Below, one piece after another: positions 5,905 to 13,960 of a DNA stretch of 14,164 nucleotides. Each line of letters begins with the position of its first letter. The first letter of the stretch is position 1. The translations under genes were made by a program, and so were the position numbers. This DNA comes from an uncultured Methanobrevibacter sp. (GTDB taxonomy: Archaea; Methanobacteriota; Methanobacteria; Methanobacteriales; Methanobacteriaceae), in contig ONIK01000055.1 in NCBI GenBank assembly GCA_900317865.1, positions 1-14,164 of the forward strand. The letters are read 5' to 3'. Below the pieces are notes generated by a model. It was not told the origin of the DNA. It saw nothing but the letters and a program-made list of their open reading frames with translations, and did no database searches.

Positions 5905-6213
5905 ATGGAATATATATATGCGGCAATGATTTTGCACAGTGCAGAAAAGGATATTAACGAAGAAAATGTTAAAAGTATTATTGAAGCAGCAGGAATCGAA
6001 GCTGATGATGCTAGAATCAAAGCTTTAATCGCAGCTTTAGAAGATGTTGACATTGACGAAGCTATGGAAACTACTGCTATGGCAGCAGCAGCTCCAGCAG
6101 CAGCAGCTCCAGCAGCAGCTGAAGCAGCTGAAGAGGAAGAAGAAGAGGAAGAAGAGGAAGAAGAAGCATCTGAAGAAGAAGCAGCAGCTGGATTAGGTGC
6201 TTTATTCGGATAG
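5905..6213 (+). CDS. rpl12: 50S ribosomal protein L12 (P1-type acidic stalk protein)
   Basis: Archaeal L12 forms dimers on the P0 spine and recruits elongation and initiation factors to the GTPase centre. The 102-residue product has the P1/P2 N-terminal helical dimerisation domain MEYIYAAMILHSAEKDINEENVKSIIEAAGIEADDARIKALIAAL (about 1-45), an alanine/proline-rich flexible hinge (about 58-80), a run of glutamates (about 80-92) and the factor-binding end AAAGLGALFG shared with L10. The repeated GCA and GAA/GAG codons make the hinge and tail low-complexity at the DNA level. GGTGAT lies three bases before the ATG. It is separated from rpl10 by 63 bases, unlike the overlapping rpl1-rpl10 pair, so it has independent translation initiation, which suits its higher copy number. 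Confidence 0.96.
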   Translation: MEYIYAAMILHSAEKDINEENVKSIIEAAGIEADDARIKALIAALEDVDIDEAMETTAMAAAAPAAAAPAAAEAAEEEEEEEEEEEEASEEEAAAGLGALFG

Positions 6214-6250
6214 ATTTTTTACAAATCTATCACCTTATTTTCTTTTTTTT
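6209..6250 (+). terminator. rpl12 terminator: 9-bp stem over the stop codon, then T8
   Basis: GATAGATTT (6209-6217) pairs perfectly with AAATCTATC (6223-6231) around TTTAC. The stop TAG (6211-6213) lies inside the left arm. A T-rich stretch ends with eight T residues at 6243-6250. This is the likely end of the ribosomal protein transcript. Confidence 0.65.
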
Positions 6251-6520
6251 AACTTACCAATCACTCACCGAAGTAATTATTCATCACAATTTTTTAAGAT
6301 CTGATTTTTTAGTATTTTCAAATTATATTTTCTTTTTTTGTTAATTAAATGGATTTAATCATGCTTTTTTTAAATTTAGGGATATTTGATGATTAACATT
6401 ATTTAAGCAATACCCTATCAACTTTTGTGATGTAATTGTAGAAAATGATTATTATGGGCTATTATTTTGAAAGTTATTTAAAATATAAAAAACATATATT
6501 TTTCTAATAAATCTTTTAAA
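6251..6520 (+). promoter_or_regulatory. non-coding gap between rpl12 and alaS; alaS promoter at its end
   Basis: No convincing gene is seen here; the longest ATG-started frame I noticed is about 15 codons (from 6349). The stretch is AT-rich with several T-runs and a weak TAGGG/CCCTA pairing (about 6378-6415). At its end, TTTAAAATATAAAA (6477-6490) is a good TATA box about 25 bases before a probable start near 6510. The alaS leader would then be only about 11 bases with no ribosome site visible, so alaS is probably translated leaderless or nearly so. Confidence 0.5.
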
Positions 6521-9226
6521 ATGATTACTATGGTAGAAATTTTTGATGAACTTGGTTATAAAAAACAAACTTGTAAAACTTGTGGACAGGAGTTTTACTC
6601 TCAGGTAGATAGAGACACCTGTGGGGATGCTCCATGTGATGAGTATGAATTTATTGCAAATCCCGCTACTGATAAACCATACAATTTATATGAAATCCAG
6701 AAAGTTTTTAGAGAATTTTTAGAAAGTGAAGGACATACACATGTCCATAGATATCCTGTTCTTGCTAAAAGATGGAGGGATGATGTATTCCTTGTTGGAG
6801 CATCTATTTTCTGTTTCCAGCCTTGGATAACTTCAGGTCTTGTTAAGCCTCCTGCAAATCCTATTGAAATGGCCCAACCATCTATTAGACTTAATGATGT
6901 TGATAATGTAGGAAGAACAGGTAGGCACATGACCTGTTTTACAATGGGAACACACACCGTAATTAACAAGGAAGATGATTTCATTTATTGGGAAGATGAA
7001 ACCATCAGACTTTGTCATGAGTTCTTTGCATATATTGGAATTAATACTGAAGAGATTACTTTCATCAAATCCTGGTGGAGCGGCGGAGGTAATGAAGGGC
7101 CTTGTTATGAAGTCTGTTGCAGGGGTGTTGAACTTGCAACATTGGTATTCATCCAATATGAAACTTTAGAAGACGGATCCAAGAAAGAAATTCCGATTAA
7201 AGTAGTGGATACAGGTTATGGATTGGAACGTATCGCATGGATTTCACAAGGTACTCCAACTGCATATGATGCTTGTTTTGCACCTGTTGTCGACAAATTA
7301 AAAGAATTGACTGGTGTTGAAATTAATGAAGATATCCAGGGAAGAAATGCACAAATTGCAGGTATGATGGATATTGAGGATATTGGAGATTTAAAAGAAC
7401 TCAGACAACAAGTGGCTGAAAGCTTGAATCTCACATTAGAGGAATATTTAAATGCTGCCGAACCTATGGAAGCGATTTATATTATTGCAGACCACACCAG
7501 ATGTTTGGCGTTCATGCTGGCTGACGGTATCATTCCATCCAATGTTAAAGAGGGTTACCTGGCCAGACTTGTTTTAAGAAGAACAATAAGATTCATGAAA
7601 GAACTGAACATGAAGGAATCCCTGGCGGATGTAATGGCAATACAACTGGACTTCCTGTCCAAATTTTATCCTGAAATCCGTGACTCTGAAGAACATATCA
7701 TGAATATCATTACTTTGGAAGAGGAAAGATATGCTTCTACTGTTAAAAAAGGAAGAAGCATTGTTAAAAGATCAATTAAAAGACTTAAAAAAGAAGGCAA
7801 ATCTGAAATGCCTCTTGACATGTTAATAGACCTGTATGATGCTCATGGAATTCCTCCGGAAACTGTAGTTGAAATGGCCGGTGATGACTTTACTGTTAAT
7901 GTTCCGGATAACTTCTTCACACAGGTTGCAGGGGCTCACGAAAAAGATATTACTAACAAAAAAGATTCATTTAAAGTAGATTATCCTGAAACTGATTTAT
8001 TGTTCTATAAAGATTTCTACCAACAAGAATTTGAAGCGGAAGTTTTAGGTTTGGTTGAAAAAGATGGAGACAAATGTTTAATCTTTGATAAAACTACATT
8101 TTATCCTGAAGGAGGAGGTCAACCTTCAGACATTGGTGAAGTTTCCATTGACGGAAAATCATTTAAAATACATTATGCTGAAAAAGTTGATAATGTGGTC
8201 TTGCATCATGTAAGTGGAGATATATCAAATGATGTGGTTGGTAAAACTGTAAATGGTAAGATTGACTGGGATAGAAGAATTACTCTTGCACGCCACCATA
8301 CAGGAACTCACCTTGTCATTGCTGCTGCAAGAAAAGTTTTAGGCCAGCACATTTGGCAGGCAGGATCTCAAAATGCTCTTACCCGTGCACGTATTGACTT
8401 ATCCCACTATAAGCGTATTACACAGGAAGAACTGAATGAAATTGAAAAATTAGCCAATGAATATGTTATGGAAAACATTGATTTGGACATCCAGTTCCAC
8501 ACAAGGGATGAAGCACAGGAATTATATGGATTTGTCCTTTACCAGGGAGGTATTGTTCCGGGTAAAATGATTCGTGTCGTTAAGATTCCTGGAGTTGATG
8601 TTCAGGCCTGTGCAGGTACTCATGTATTGAGAACAGGTGTAGTCGGACCAATCAAAATCAATAAGACTGAAAGGGTTCAGGATGGTGTTGAAAGGATTGA
8701 TTTCTCAGCAGGTTTGGCTGCAATTGATTCTATGCAGCATGATGATGCGTTGCTGCGTGAAAGTTCAGCTATCTTCAAAGTTGAAAACGAACAATTGCCT
8801 AAAACATGTGACAGATTCTTCTCTGAATGGAAAGCTCAGAAAAATGAAATTGATAAGTTAAAATCAGAAATAGCTTCACTTAAAATGAACTCTTTGGCTG
8901 ATGACTATGATGAAATCAATGGCTTGAAAGTTGTCAATCAGTTAATCGACGGTGATTTTAAGGAACTTCAAAAAATGGCAACTGACTTTACGGATAACGG
9001 TAAGGCAGATGTTGTAATATTAGGTAATAATGATGGTAAAATCGTCGGTGCAGCTTCACAAAATGCTATTGATAATGGAATTAAAATTAATGATGTTATT
9101 AAAACTGCAGCTGGAGTTTTAGGTGGTGGCGGTGGTGGCCGTCTTACTTTAGCACAGGGTGCAGGTAAAAACACCGATAAAATGGATGAAGCTATTCAAA
9201 CAGCTGTTGAATTAATTAAACAATAA
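6521..9226 (+). CDS. alaS: alanyl-tRNA synthetase (archaeal type)
   Basis: AlaRS charges tRNA-Ala with alanine and edits mischarged serine and glycine. The 901-residue product has an N-terminal cysteine cluster of the archaeal type (C18, C21, C34, C39), the class II catalytic core (about 55-260, including RWRDDVFLVGASIFCFQPW and TGYGLERIAWISQGTPTAYD), the tRNA-recognition region (ADHTRCLAFMLADG, about 323-336; EGYLARLVLRRTIRF), the editing domain with zinc ligands HHTGTH (592-597) and C697/H701 in CAGTH, a coiled stretch near 765-795, and a C-terminal DHHA1-like domain with GGGGGGRLTLAQG (about 868-880). Length is normal. ATG 6521 and ATG 6530 (giving MVEIFDELGYKK) are both possible starts. 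The gene follows the L12 gene as I recall for Methanothermobacter, but has its own promoter. Confidence 0.97.
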   Translation: MITMVEIFDELGYKKQTCKTCGQEFYSQVDRDTCGDAPCDEYEFIANPATDKPYNLYEIQKVFREFLESEGHTHVHRYPVLAKRWRDDVFLVGASIFCFQPWITSGLVKPPANPIEMAQPSIRLNDVDNVGRTGRHMTCFTMGTHTVINKEDDFIYWEDETIRLCHEFFAYIGINTEEITFIKSWWSGGGNEGPCYEVCCRGVELATLVFIQYETLEDGSKKEIPIKVVDTGYGLERIAWISQGTPTAYDACFAPVVDKLKELTGVEINEDIQGRNAQIAGMMDIEDIGDLKELRQQVAESLNLTLEEYLNAAEPMEAIYIIADHTRCLAFMLADGIIPSNVKEGYLARLVLRRTIRFMKELNMKESLADVMAIQLDFLSKFYPEIRDSEEHIMNIITLEEERYASTVKKGRSIVKRSIKRLKKEGKSEMPLDMLIDLYDAHGIPPETVVEMAGDDFTVNVPDNFFTQVAGAHEKDITNKKDSFKVDYPETDLLFYKDFYQQEFEAEVLGLVEKDGDKCLIFDKTTFYPEGGGQPSDIGEVSIDGKSFKIHYAEKVDNVVLHHVSGDISNDVVGKTVNGKIDWDRRITLARHHTGTHLVIAAARKVLGQHIWQAGSQNALTRARIDLSHYKRITQEELNEIEKLANEYVMENIDLDIQFHTRDEAQELYGFVLYQGGIVPGKMIRVVKIPGVDVQACAGTHVLRTGVVGPIKINKTERVQDGVERIDFSAGLAAIDSMQHDDALLRESSAIFKVENEQLPKTCDRFFSEWKAQKNEIDKLKSEIASLKMNSLADDYDEINGLKVVNQLIDGDFKELQKMATDFTDNGKADVVILGNNDGKIVGAASQNAIDNGIKINDVIKTAAGVLGGGGGGRLTLAQGAGKNTDKMDEAIQTAVELIKQ

Positions 9227-9264
9227 GAGAAATTTCTTTCTCTTATCTATTTTTTATATTTTTT
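9223..9264 (+). terminator. alaS terminator: 10-bp stem over the stop codon, shared with convergent cstA
   Basis: ATAAGAGAAA (9223-9232) pairs perfectly with TTTCTCTTAT (9237-9246) around TTTC. The alaS stop TAA (9224-9226) is in the left arm. T-runs follow at 9250-9255 and 9259-9264, inside the 3' end of the convergent cstA gene, whose stop (9247-9249) abuts the stem. On the minus strand the hairpin follows the cstA stop directly but lacks a good T-run beyond it. Confidence 0.65.
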
Positions 9265-10635
9265 AATAAATATTATTGTAATAATTGCCGTTGCAATAAC
9301 AGAAATTACATTAGCAATCATTGATGGTAATCTCAAACCTTCTGGAGCTTGCAGTATATATCCGAATGTAATCAGAATACATATTATCGCAGGAATTAAT
9401 GTAATAATATAATTTTTTCCTTTTTTAATCAGATATGCCGTTGCTGAAAGTAGTACTGCACTGCCTATTATTAATTGTGCCCAGGCAAAATATCTCCAAA
9501 CTAGGGTAAAATCAACAAGAGTCAATCCAAATCCTATTACAAATAACGGTAATGCAATTTTTAATCTTGAAAGTAATTTTTGCTGATTTATATTTAGTTC
9601 ATCCGCTATTGTAATTCTTGAACTTCTAAGTGAGGTATCTCCTGTAGTAATCGGACAAACAACAATGCCTATAATCGTTATTGCCAGGCCAATTGGTCCA
9701 AGTAATTTTGTTGCCATTTCATTCACTGCAACTGTTGGGGTTGCCGCATAAATTGCTGCAAGTTGTGGCTGGCCATGGAAAAATGCCAATGCAATAGCCG
9801 CCCAGCAAAGAGCAACTATACCTTCTAAAACCATAGCTCCAAAAAATACGGGCCTTGCATCTTTTTCACTTTCAATGCATCTGGCAACAATTGGTGATTG
9901 TGATGCGTGAAAGCCGGAAATAGCACCACATGCAATGGTGACAAATAAAAATGGAAATATTGGCTTATCAGTCAAGTATAGTCCCTGTGTAGTAAATTCA
10001 GGGATGTGGTATGCAGGATTTAATAATAATCCTCCTGTCATTAATATTACCATAATCAGGAATAGTAATCCGAAAATTGGATAAAGCTTTCCAATAATCT
10101 TATCTACTGGAAGTAAAGTAGCAATTATGAAGTATATGAATATCAGTATAGTCCAGATCAATGTTGGTGTGTTTGTTAAATTACCAAGCAATACTGCTGA
10201 TCCTGTTGAAAAAGTGGCCGCAACAAGAATACCTGTTATGACAGTAACAAATGCGATAAATCTTTGAACTTTTGTTCCCATATACTTTGAAATAATGCCG
10301 GGCATTGTCAATCCGTCATTTCTCAAGGACATAAACCCTGAGAAGAAATCATGCACAGCCCCTATAAAAATTGTGCCTATTGTAATCCATAAAAAAGCTG
10401 CCGGACCAAATATAGCACCTTGTATAACTCCAAATATAGGGCCTAAACCTGCAATATTTAAGAAATGAACTAGAAATGCCTTGAATGTGGACATTGGGGA
10501 ATAGTCAACACCATCTTCTAGTCTATGGACTGGTGTCGGATTACTTTCATCAACACCTGCTATTTTTTCAATGGCTTTACCATAAATAAAATATGAGGCG
10601 ATTAATGCTACAAAACAGATTAGGAAACTATACAT
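9247..10635 (-). CDS. cstA: CstA-family carbon starvation protein (peptide or pyruvate transporter)
   Basis: A 462-residue polytopic membrane protein with roughly 12-14 hydrophobic segments and a basic C-terminal end (FIKKYKK). Family signatures are clear: DGVDYSP near residue 48, GLGPIFGVIQGAIFGPAAFLW, IGAVHDFFSGFMSLRNDG, GFHASQSPIVARCIESEKDARPVFFGAMVLEGIVAL and ITTGDTSLRSSRITIADE. CstA proteins (transporter class 2.A.114) import peptides, and the BtsT/YjiY branch imports pyruvate with protons; the substrate here cannot be read from sequence. The length is that of the short CstA form. The start lies about 25 bases from a TATA-like AATATTTATATT on the minus strand (centre near 10660), and no ribosome site is visible, so translation is probably leaderless. 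It is convergent to alaS and divergent from a zinc-ribbon gene. Confidence 0.9.
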   Translation of the reverse strand: MYSFLICFVALIASYFIYGKAIEKIAGVDESNPTPVHRLEDGVDYSPMSTFKAFLVHFLNIAGLGPIFGVIQGAIFGPAAFLWITIGTIFIGAVHDFFSGFMSLRNDGLTMPGIISKYMGTKVQRFIAFVTVITGILVAATFSTGSAVLLGNLTNTPTLIWTILIFIYFIIATLLPVDKIIGKLYPIFGLLFLIMVILMTGGLLLNPAYHIPEFTTQGLYLTDKPIFPFLFVTIACGAISGFHASQSPIVARCIESEKDARPVFFGAMVLEGIVALCWAAIALAFFHGQPQLAAIYAATPTVAVNEMATKLLGPIGLAITIIGIVVCPITTGDTSLRSSRITIADELNINQQKLLSRLKIALPLFVIGFGLTLVDFTLVWRYFAWAQLIIGSAVLLSATAYLIKKGKNYIITLIPAIICILITFGYILQAPEGLRLPSMIANVISVIATAIITIIFIKKYKK

Positions 10636-10743
10636 AATATTATTTTATTTTTAGAAATAATATAAATATTTAGTGTTATAAAAGAATTATATGTCATTTA
10701 ATTCTTAAATGGTATAAAATAGTAATATGTGAAATGTGATATC
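10636..10743. promoter_or_regulatory. divergent promoter region between cstA and the zinc-ribbon gene
   Basis: On the minus strand a TATA-like AATATTTATATT is centred near 10660, about 25 bases from the cstA ATG at 10635. On the plus strand TATAAAAT (10713-10720) is about 27 bases from the ATG at 10744. Both spacings imply transcripts starting at or very near the start codons. Confidence 0.5.
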
Positions 10744-11019
10744 ATGGAAGGTTATGAAAATCAAAAATTCTGTCAGTCTTGTGCAATGCCGTTGGCAAGC
10801 GATGAATTATATGGAACAAATGCAGATGGGAGTAAAAACGAAGATTATTGTATATATTGTTTTAAAGAGGGCGAATTCACTTCAGACATGTCTATGGAAG
10901 AAATGATGAATTTCTGTATAGAAAAAATGGTTGAGGTTCATCCGGAAATTGATCGGGAAGAGGCTTCTAAAATGATGGGTGAAGTTTTTCCTAAGTTAAA
11001 AAGATGGGCTGATGATTAG
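10744..11019 (+). CDS. small zinc-ribbon protein (Zn_ribbon_2-like)
   Basis: A 91-residue protein with two CxxC knuckles, C10/C13 (FCQSCAMPL) and C36/C39 (YCIYCFKEG), separated by 22 residues, followed by a methionine-rich helical part (MSMEEMMNFCIEKMVEVHPEI) and KLKRWADD. The block KFCQSCAMPL...DYCIYCFKEGEFT fits the 'putative zinc ribbon' family PF12674, which is widespread in anaerobes and has no assigned function; zinc binding is a fair inference and nucleic-acid binding is possible. An in-frame GTG at 10729 would add five residues, but ATG 10744 is preferred because TATAAAAT at 10713-10720 would start transcription near it, and GTGAT lies three bases upstream with the same spacing as for rpl12. 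It is divergent from cstA, so co-control is conceivable. Confidence 0.8.
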   Translation: MEGYENQKFCQSCAMPLASDELYGTNADGSKNEDYCIYCFKEGEFTSDMSMEEMMNFCIEKMVEVHPEIDREEASKMMGEVFPKLKRWADD

Positions 11020-11041
11020 TCATTTCATCTTCTTTTTTTTT
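11001..11041 (+). terminator. zinc-ribbon gene terminator: T9 preceded by a loose hairpin
   Basis: AAGATG (11001-11006) can pair with CATCTT (11026-11031), enclosing the stop TAG (11017-11019) in a 19-base loop. Nine T residues follow at 11033-11041. The T-tract is the convincing part. Confidence 0.5.
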
Positions 11042-11172
11042 CAAAAATATTTATTAATATTAAAAATTAAAATATATTTGCTGTTATATTTTAGTAGTAT
11101 TTAGACTATGTTTAAATATTGAAGGGATTACTATTATCTTCAGCGATTTGATTAATTAAGTGAGATGTTTAA

Positions 11173-12324
11173 ATGAAATATGATTTAATCGTAGCAAGAT
11201 ATGGTGAAGTTGGTTTAAAAAGCACAAAAGTACGTTCTCGTTTTGAAAGAAAATTAGTTAAAAACATTAAGGCCGCCATAGACTGTGACGTTGATAGAAA
11301 TCAAGGAAGAATCTATATTTTCCCGCAAAACTTTGATGATGCAGTAGAAAATTTAAACAGGGTTTTCGGTATTGTATCTTATTCTCCTGCCATTTCAACA
11401 TACAGTAACTTTGAAGACATTGATAAAACATTGGGTGAATATGTTGAGAATTTAGCTAGTGAAAATATGATTGATGAGGAAACTAAATTTGCAATTAAAT
11501 GCAGACGTGTTGGCAATCATGATTTTACATCACAGGAAATGGCTGCATTTTGTGGTGGGGTTGTAAGGAAAAAAGTTTTAGCACCTGTGGACTTGACAAA
11601 TCCTGAGTTAACGATATTTGTTGAAGTGCGCGGCGATGATACATTCATTTATCATGAAAAGATTCAGGGGCCTGGAGGATTGCCTTTGGGAACACAGGGA
11701 AAAGTTGTCTGTCTGGTATCCAGTGGAATTGACTCTCCTGTTGCCGCTTATTTAATGATGAAAAGAGGTTGTGAAGTAATAGCCCTATACTGTGATAATG
11801 ACCCATTTACATCCCAATTGGCATTGGAAAATTACAATAAACTGGTCGATCAACTTCAAAATTATGCTGCAGGTGTACCTATTAAAAAACGTATTGTAAA
11901 ATATGGAGATTATCTCCAAAAAGCCAAAGAGGATGCGCCTGAAAAAATGACCTGTGTATTATGTAAATCTGGAATGTATAAAATAGCTGAAAAGTTGGCT
12001 AATAAAATGGGTGCGCTGGCTATTGTTGATGGAAGCAGTGTTGGTCAGGTGGCATCACAGACTTTAAATAATATTCTAGCAACTAGATATGGTGTTGACA
12101 TGCCTATTTTATCTCCGTTAATTGGTTTGGATAAAGCTGAAATCACAAAAATTGCAGAAGAAATTGGAACATTTGAAATATCCAAAATCGATGATGGGGG
12201 ATGCAGTGCAGTTCCAAGATATCCTGAAACAAAAGGGGATTTGGATAGGTTTAAGGATGCTTGTGAAGCTATGAATCAGGATGAAGCCATAATAGAGGCT
12301 TTCAAAACTATTCAATCATATTAA
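11173..12324 (+). CDS. thiI: tRNA 4-thiouridine synthetase ThiI (archaeal, no rhodanese domain)
   Basis: ThiI adenylates uridine 8 of tRNA and inserts sulfur, giving 4-thiouridine. The 383-residue product has an N-terminal ferredoxin-like/THUMP part (about 1-165; MKYDLIVARYGEVGLKS, GRIYIFPQNFDDAVENLNRVFGI), then the PP-loop ATP site SSGIDSPVAAYLM (183-195). There is no C-terminal rhodanese domain, as is usual in methanogens. Instead a CxxC pair, C261 and C264 (TCVLCKSG), lies after the PP-loop; in Methanococcus maripaludis the equivalent cysteines are required, and they suit sulfur transfer or an iron-sulfur cluster. GSSVGQVASQT (287-297) and GGCSAVP (342-348) are further family blocks. TGAGAT lies just upstream of the ATG. 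It is followed after 26 bases by a hotdog gene, a likely operon. Confidence 0.93.
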   Translation: MKYDLIVARYGEVGLKSTKVRSRFERKLVKNIKAAIDCDVDRNQGRIYIFPQNFDDAVENLNRVFGIVSYSPAISTYSNFEDIDKTLGEYVENLASENMIDEETKFAIKCRRVGNHDFTSQEMAAFCGGVVRKKVLAPVDLTNPELTIFVEVRGDDTFIYHEKIQGPGGLPLGTQGKVVCLVSSGIDSPVAAYLMMKRGCEVIALYCDNDPFTSQLALENYNKLVDQLQNYAAGVPIKKRIVKYGDYLQKAKEDAPEKMTCVLCKSGMYKIAEKLANKMGALAIVDGSSVGQVASQTLNNILATRYGVDMPILSPLIGLDKAEITKIAEEIGTFEISKIDDGGCSAVPRYPETKGDLDRFKDACEAMNQDEAIIEAFKTIQSY

Positions 12325-12350
12325 TATTAATAATTTTAATGGGTGTTTAA

Positions 12351-12749
12351 ATGTGTGCTTTTAAATCAATTGAAGAAGCAAGAGAATTTTTTAAAAATGA
12401 TAAATTCGCAACAAATACTGGAGTTCGTATTGATGAATTAAATAATGATTCCTGCCAATGCAGTTTGGAAATTAATGATGGGCATAAAAATGGTCTGGGC
12501 GGTGTTATGGGTGGTGTAATGTTTACATTAGCTGATTTTTCTTTCGCAGTTTTATCAAATCACCTCCACTTTCCGACTGTTGCTCAGCAAGTAAGCGTTA
12601 ATTATTTAAGTGCTCCAAAAGGAGAAAAATTGATTGCAAGAGCAATATGCAAGAAAAACGGCAGAAGTTCTTCAATAATAAATGTTGATGTTGTTGATGA
12701 TACCGGTAGGGATATTGTTCAATTTATTGGAACCGGATTTAAGTTATGA
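12351..12749 (+). CDS. PaaI-type hotdog-fold thioesterase
   Basis: A 132-residue protein of single hotdog-domain length. The long central helix region GLGGVMGGVMFTLADFSFAVLSNH (about 48-71) fits the PaaI/YbgC-like pattern in which N/H-x-G-x-x-HGG precedes a catalytic acidic residue; here the HGG position reads MGG and Asp62 (LADFSF) is the candidate catalytic acid. The strands VAQQVSVNYLSAPKGEKLIARAICKKNGRSSSIINVDVVDD are typical of the acyl-CoA thioesterase fold. The substrate is unknown; methanogens make few fatty acyl-CoAs, so an aryl- or short acyl-CoA housekeeping role is only a guess. GGGTG at 12341-12345 precedes the ATG, and it lies 26 bases after thiI, so the two are probably co-transcribed. 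Confidence 0.85.
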   Translation: MCAFKSIEEAREFFKNDKFATNTGVRIDELNNDSCQCSLEINDGHKNGLGGVMGGVMFTLADFSFAVLSNHLHFPTVAQQVSVNYLSAPKGEKLIARAICKKNGRSSSIINVDVVDDTGRDIVQFIGTGFKL

Positions 12750-12765
12750 ATTCAATGCTTAAATC
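12736..12765 (+). other. 8-bp stem-loop enclosing the thioesterase stop codon
   Basis: GATTTAAG (12736-12743) pairs perfectly with CTTAAATC (12758-12765) around a 14-base loop that contains the stop TGA (12747-12749) and a TGAATTCA palindrome. No T-run follows, so it resembles the rpl11 structure rather than a standard terminator. Confidence 0.45.
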
Positions 12766-12820
12766 ATAATAATTATATACTTTGCAATTCAAAAATATTA
12801 TCGTATACTAAATTAATTTT

Positions 12821-12842
12821 TTAAGTTTACAAATAAACTTAA
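12821..12842. promoter_or_regulatory. perfect 9-base inverted repeat before fbp
   Basis: TTAAGTTTA (12821-12829) and TAAACTTAA (12834-12842) are exact reverse complements around CAAA. The right arm ends 19 bases before the ATG and 8 bases before the ribosome site GAGGT (12851-12855). It could be an operator near the transcription start or an mRNA hairpin near the ribosome site. Confidence 0.5.
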
Positions 12843-12861
12843 TATTTATTGAGGTATTAAA

Positions 12862-13956
12862 ATGAAAACTACTGTTAGTGTAATTAAAGCTGATATTGGA
12901 AGTGTTTCTGGTCACTGTGTTGCACACCCAGAATTAATGGATATCTGTGACGAAGTTTTAAATGAAGCTTTAGAAACTGGTATCTTAAAAGACTATTATG
13001 TTTCCCGTTGTGGAGATGACATCGATTTAATCATGACTCACGACAAAGGGGAAGAAAATGAAGAAGTACACAAAACTGCATATGATGCATTCATGAAAGC
13101 TACTGCAAGAGCACGTGAATTAAAATTATATGGTGCAGGTCAAGATTTATTATCCGATACCTTCTCAGGAAACATTAAAGGTATGGGTCCGGGTGTTGCA
13201 GAAATGGAATTTGAAGAAAGACCATCTGACCCTGTTTTAGTATTCTGTTGTGACAAAACCGAACCTGGTGCATTTAACTTACCAATCTTTAGAATGTTTG
13301 CAGATCCATTTAACACTGCAGGTCTTGTTATTGACCCAAGTTTACATGATGGATTCAAATTTGAAGTATTCGATGTAATCGAACACAAAAAAGTTATTTT
13401 AGATTGTCCTGAAGAAATGTATGATTTACTCGCATTAATTGGTTCAACTGGAAGATATGTTATTAAAAGAGTATGGAAGAAAAACGGTGAAATCGCAGCT
13501 GCAATAAGTACTGAAAGATTAAACTTAATGGCTGGCGAATATGTTGGTAAAGATGACCCAGTAGCAGTTGTAAGAGCACAATCCGGATTCCCTGCAAACG
13601 GTGAATGTGTAGATCCATTTGCATTCCCACACATGGTTAGTGGATGGATGAGAGGATCCCACAATGGTCCAATGATGCCTGTTTCAGAAGCAGAAGCAAA
13701 CCCAATTAGATTTGACGGACCACCTAGAGTTGTTGGTTTAGGTTTCCAAGTAGCTAATGGTGAATTAGTAGGTCCTGTAGACTTATTTGATGACCCTGCA
13801 TTTGATCCTACCCGTGAACAAGCTGCTAAAATCGCAACTTACATCAGAAGACACGGTCCATTCGAACCTCACAGATTACCTGCTGAAGAAATGGAATACA
13901 CTTCACTTCCTGGTGTAATGACCAAACTCGAAAAAAGATTTGAAGATATGGATTAA
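12862..13956 (+). CDS. fbp: fructose 1,6-bisphosphate aldolase/phosphatase (class V FBPase)
   Basis: This bifunctional archaeal enzyme condenses dihydroxyacetone phosphate with glyceraldehyde 3-phosphate and then removes the C1 phosphate, driving gluconeogenesis one way to fructose 6-phosphate. The 364-residue protein shows the family's residues at a constant offset of about -1 to -2 from the Thermoproteus enzyme: D11 and H18 (DIGSVSGH), D52/D53 (CGDDID), D131/K132 (CCDKTEPGAFN), and the aldolase site Y227, K230, D231, D232 (GEYVGKDDP), where K230 should form the Schiff base. Later blocks are GECVDPFAFPHMVSGWMRGSHNGP and FDGPPRVVGLGFQ. GAGGT seven bases upstream supports the start. Codon use looks strongly biased, as for a well-expressed gene. 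A palindrome precedes it and a terminator follows. Confidence 0.97.
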   Translation: MKTTVSVIKADIGSVSGHCVAHPELMDICDEVLNEALETGILKDYYVSRCGDDIDLIMTHDKGEENEEVHKTAYDAFMKATARARELKLYGAGQDLLSDTFSGNIKGMGPGVAEMEFEERPSDPVLVFCCDKTEPGAFNLPIFRMFADPFNTAGLVIDPSLHDGFKFEVFDVIEHKKVILDCPEEMYDLLALIGSTGRYVIKRVWKKNGEIAAAISTERLNLMAGEYVGKDDPVAVVRAQSGFPANGECVDPFAFPHMVSGWMRGSHNGPMMPVSEAEANPIRFDGPPRVVGLGFQVANGELVGPVDLFDDPAFDPTREQAAKIATYIRRHGPFEPHRLPAEEMEYTSLPGVMTKLEKRFEDMD

Positions 13957-13960
13957 ATTC

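Noticed and set aside
6251..6500. A riboswitch or T-box-like leader for alaS
   Set aside because: The promoter lies only about 25-40 bases before the start codon, leaving almost no leader, and only weak pairing is seen upstream.
9223..9246. CRISPR-like or mobile repeat between alaS and cstA
   Set aside because: It is a single inverted repeat followed by T-runs at the stop codon, which fits a terminator; no second copy is seen.
13140..13664. Minus-strand open frame of 174 codons within fbp
   Set aside because: It is the shadow of a strongly biased coding sequence; fbp itself has all its catalytic residues.
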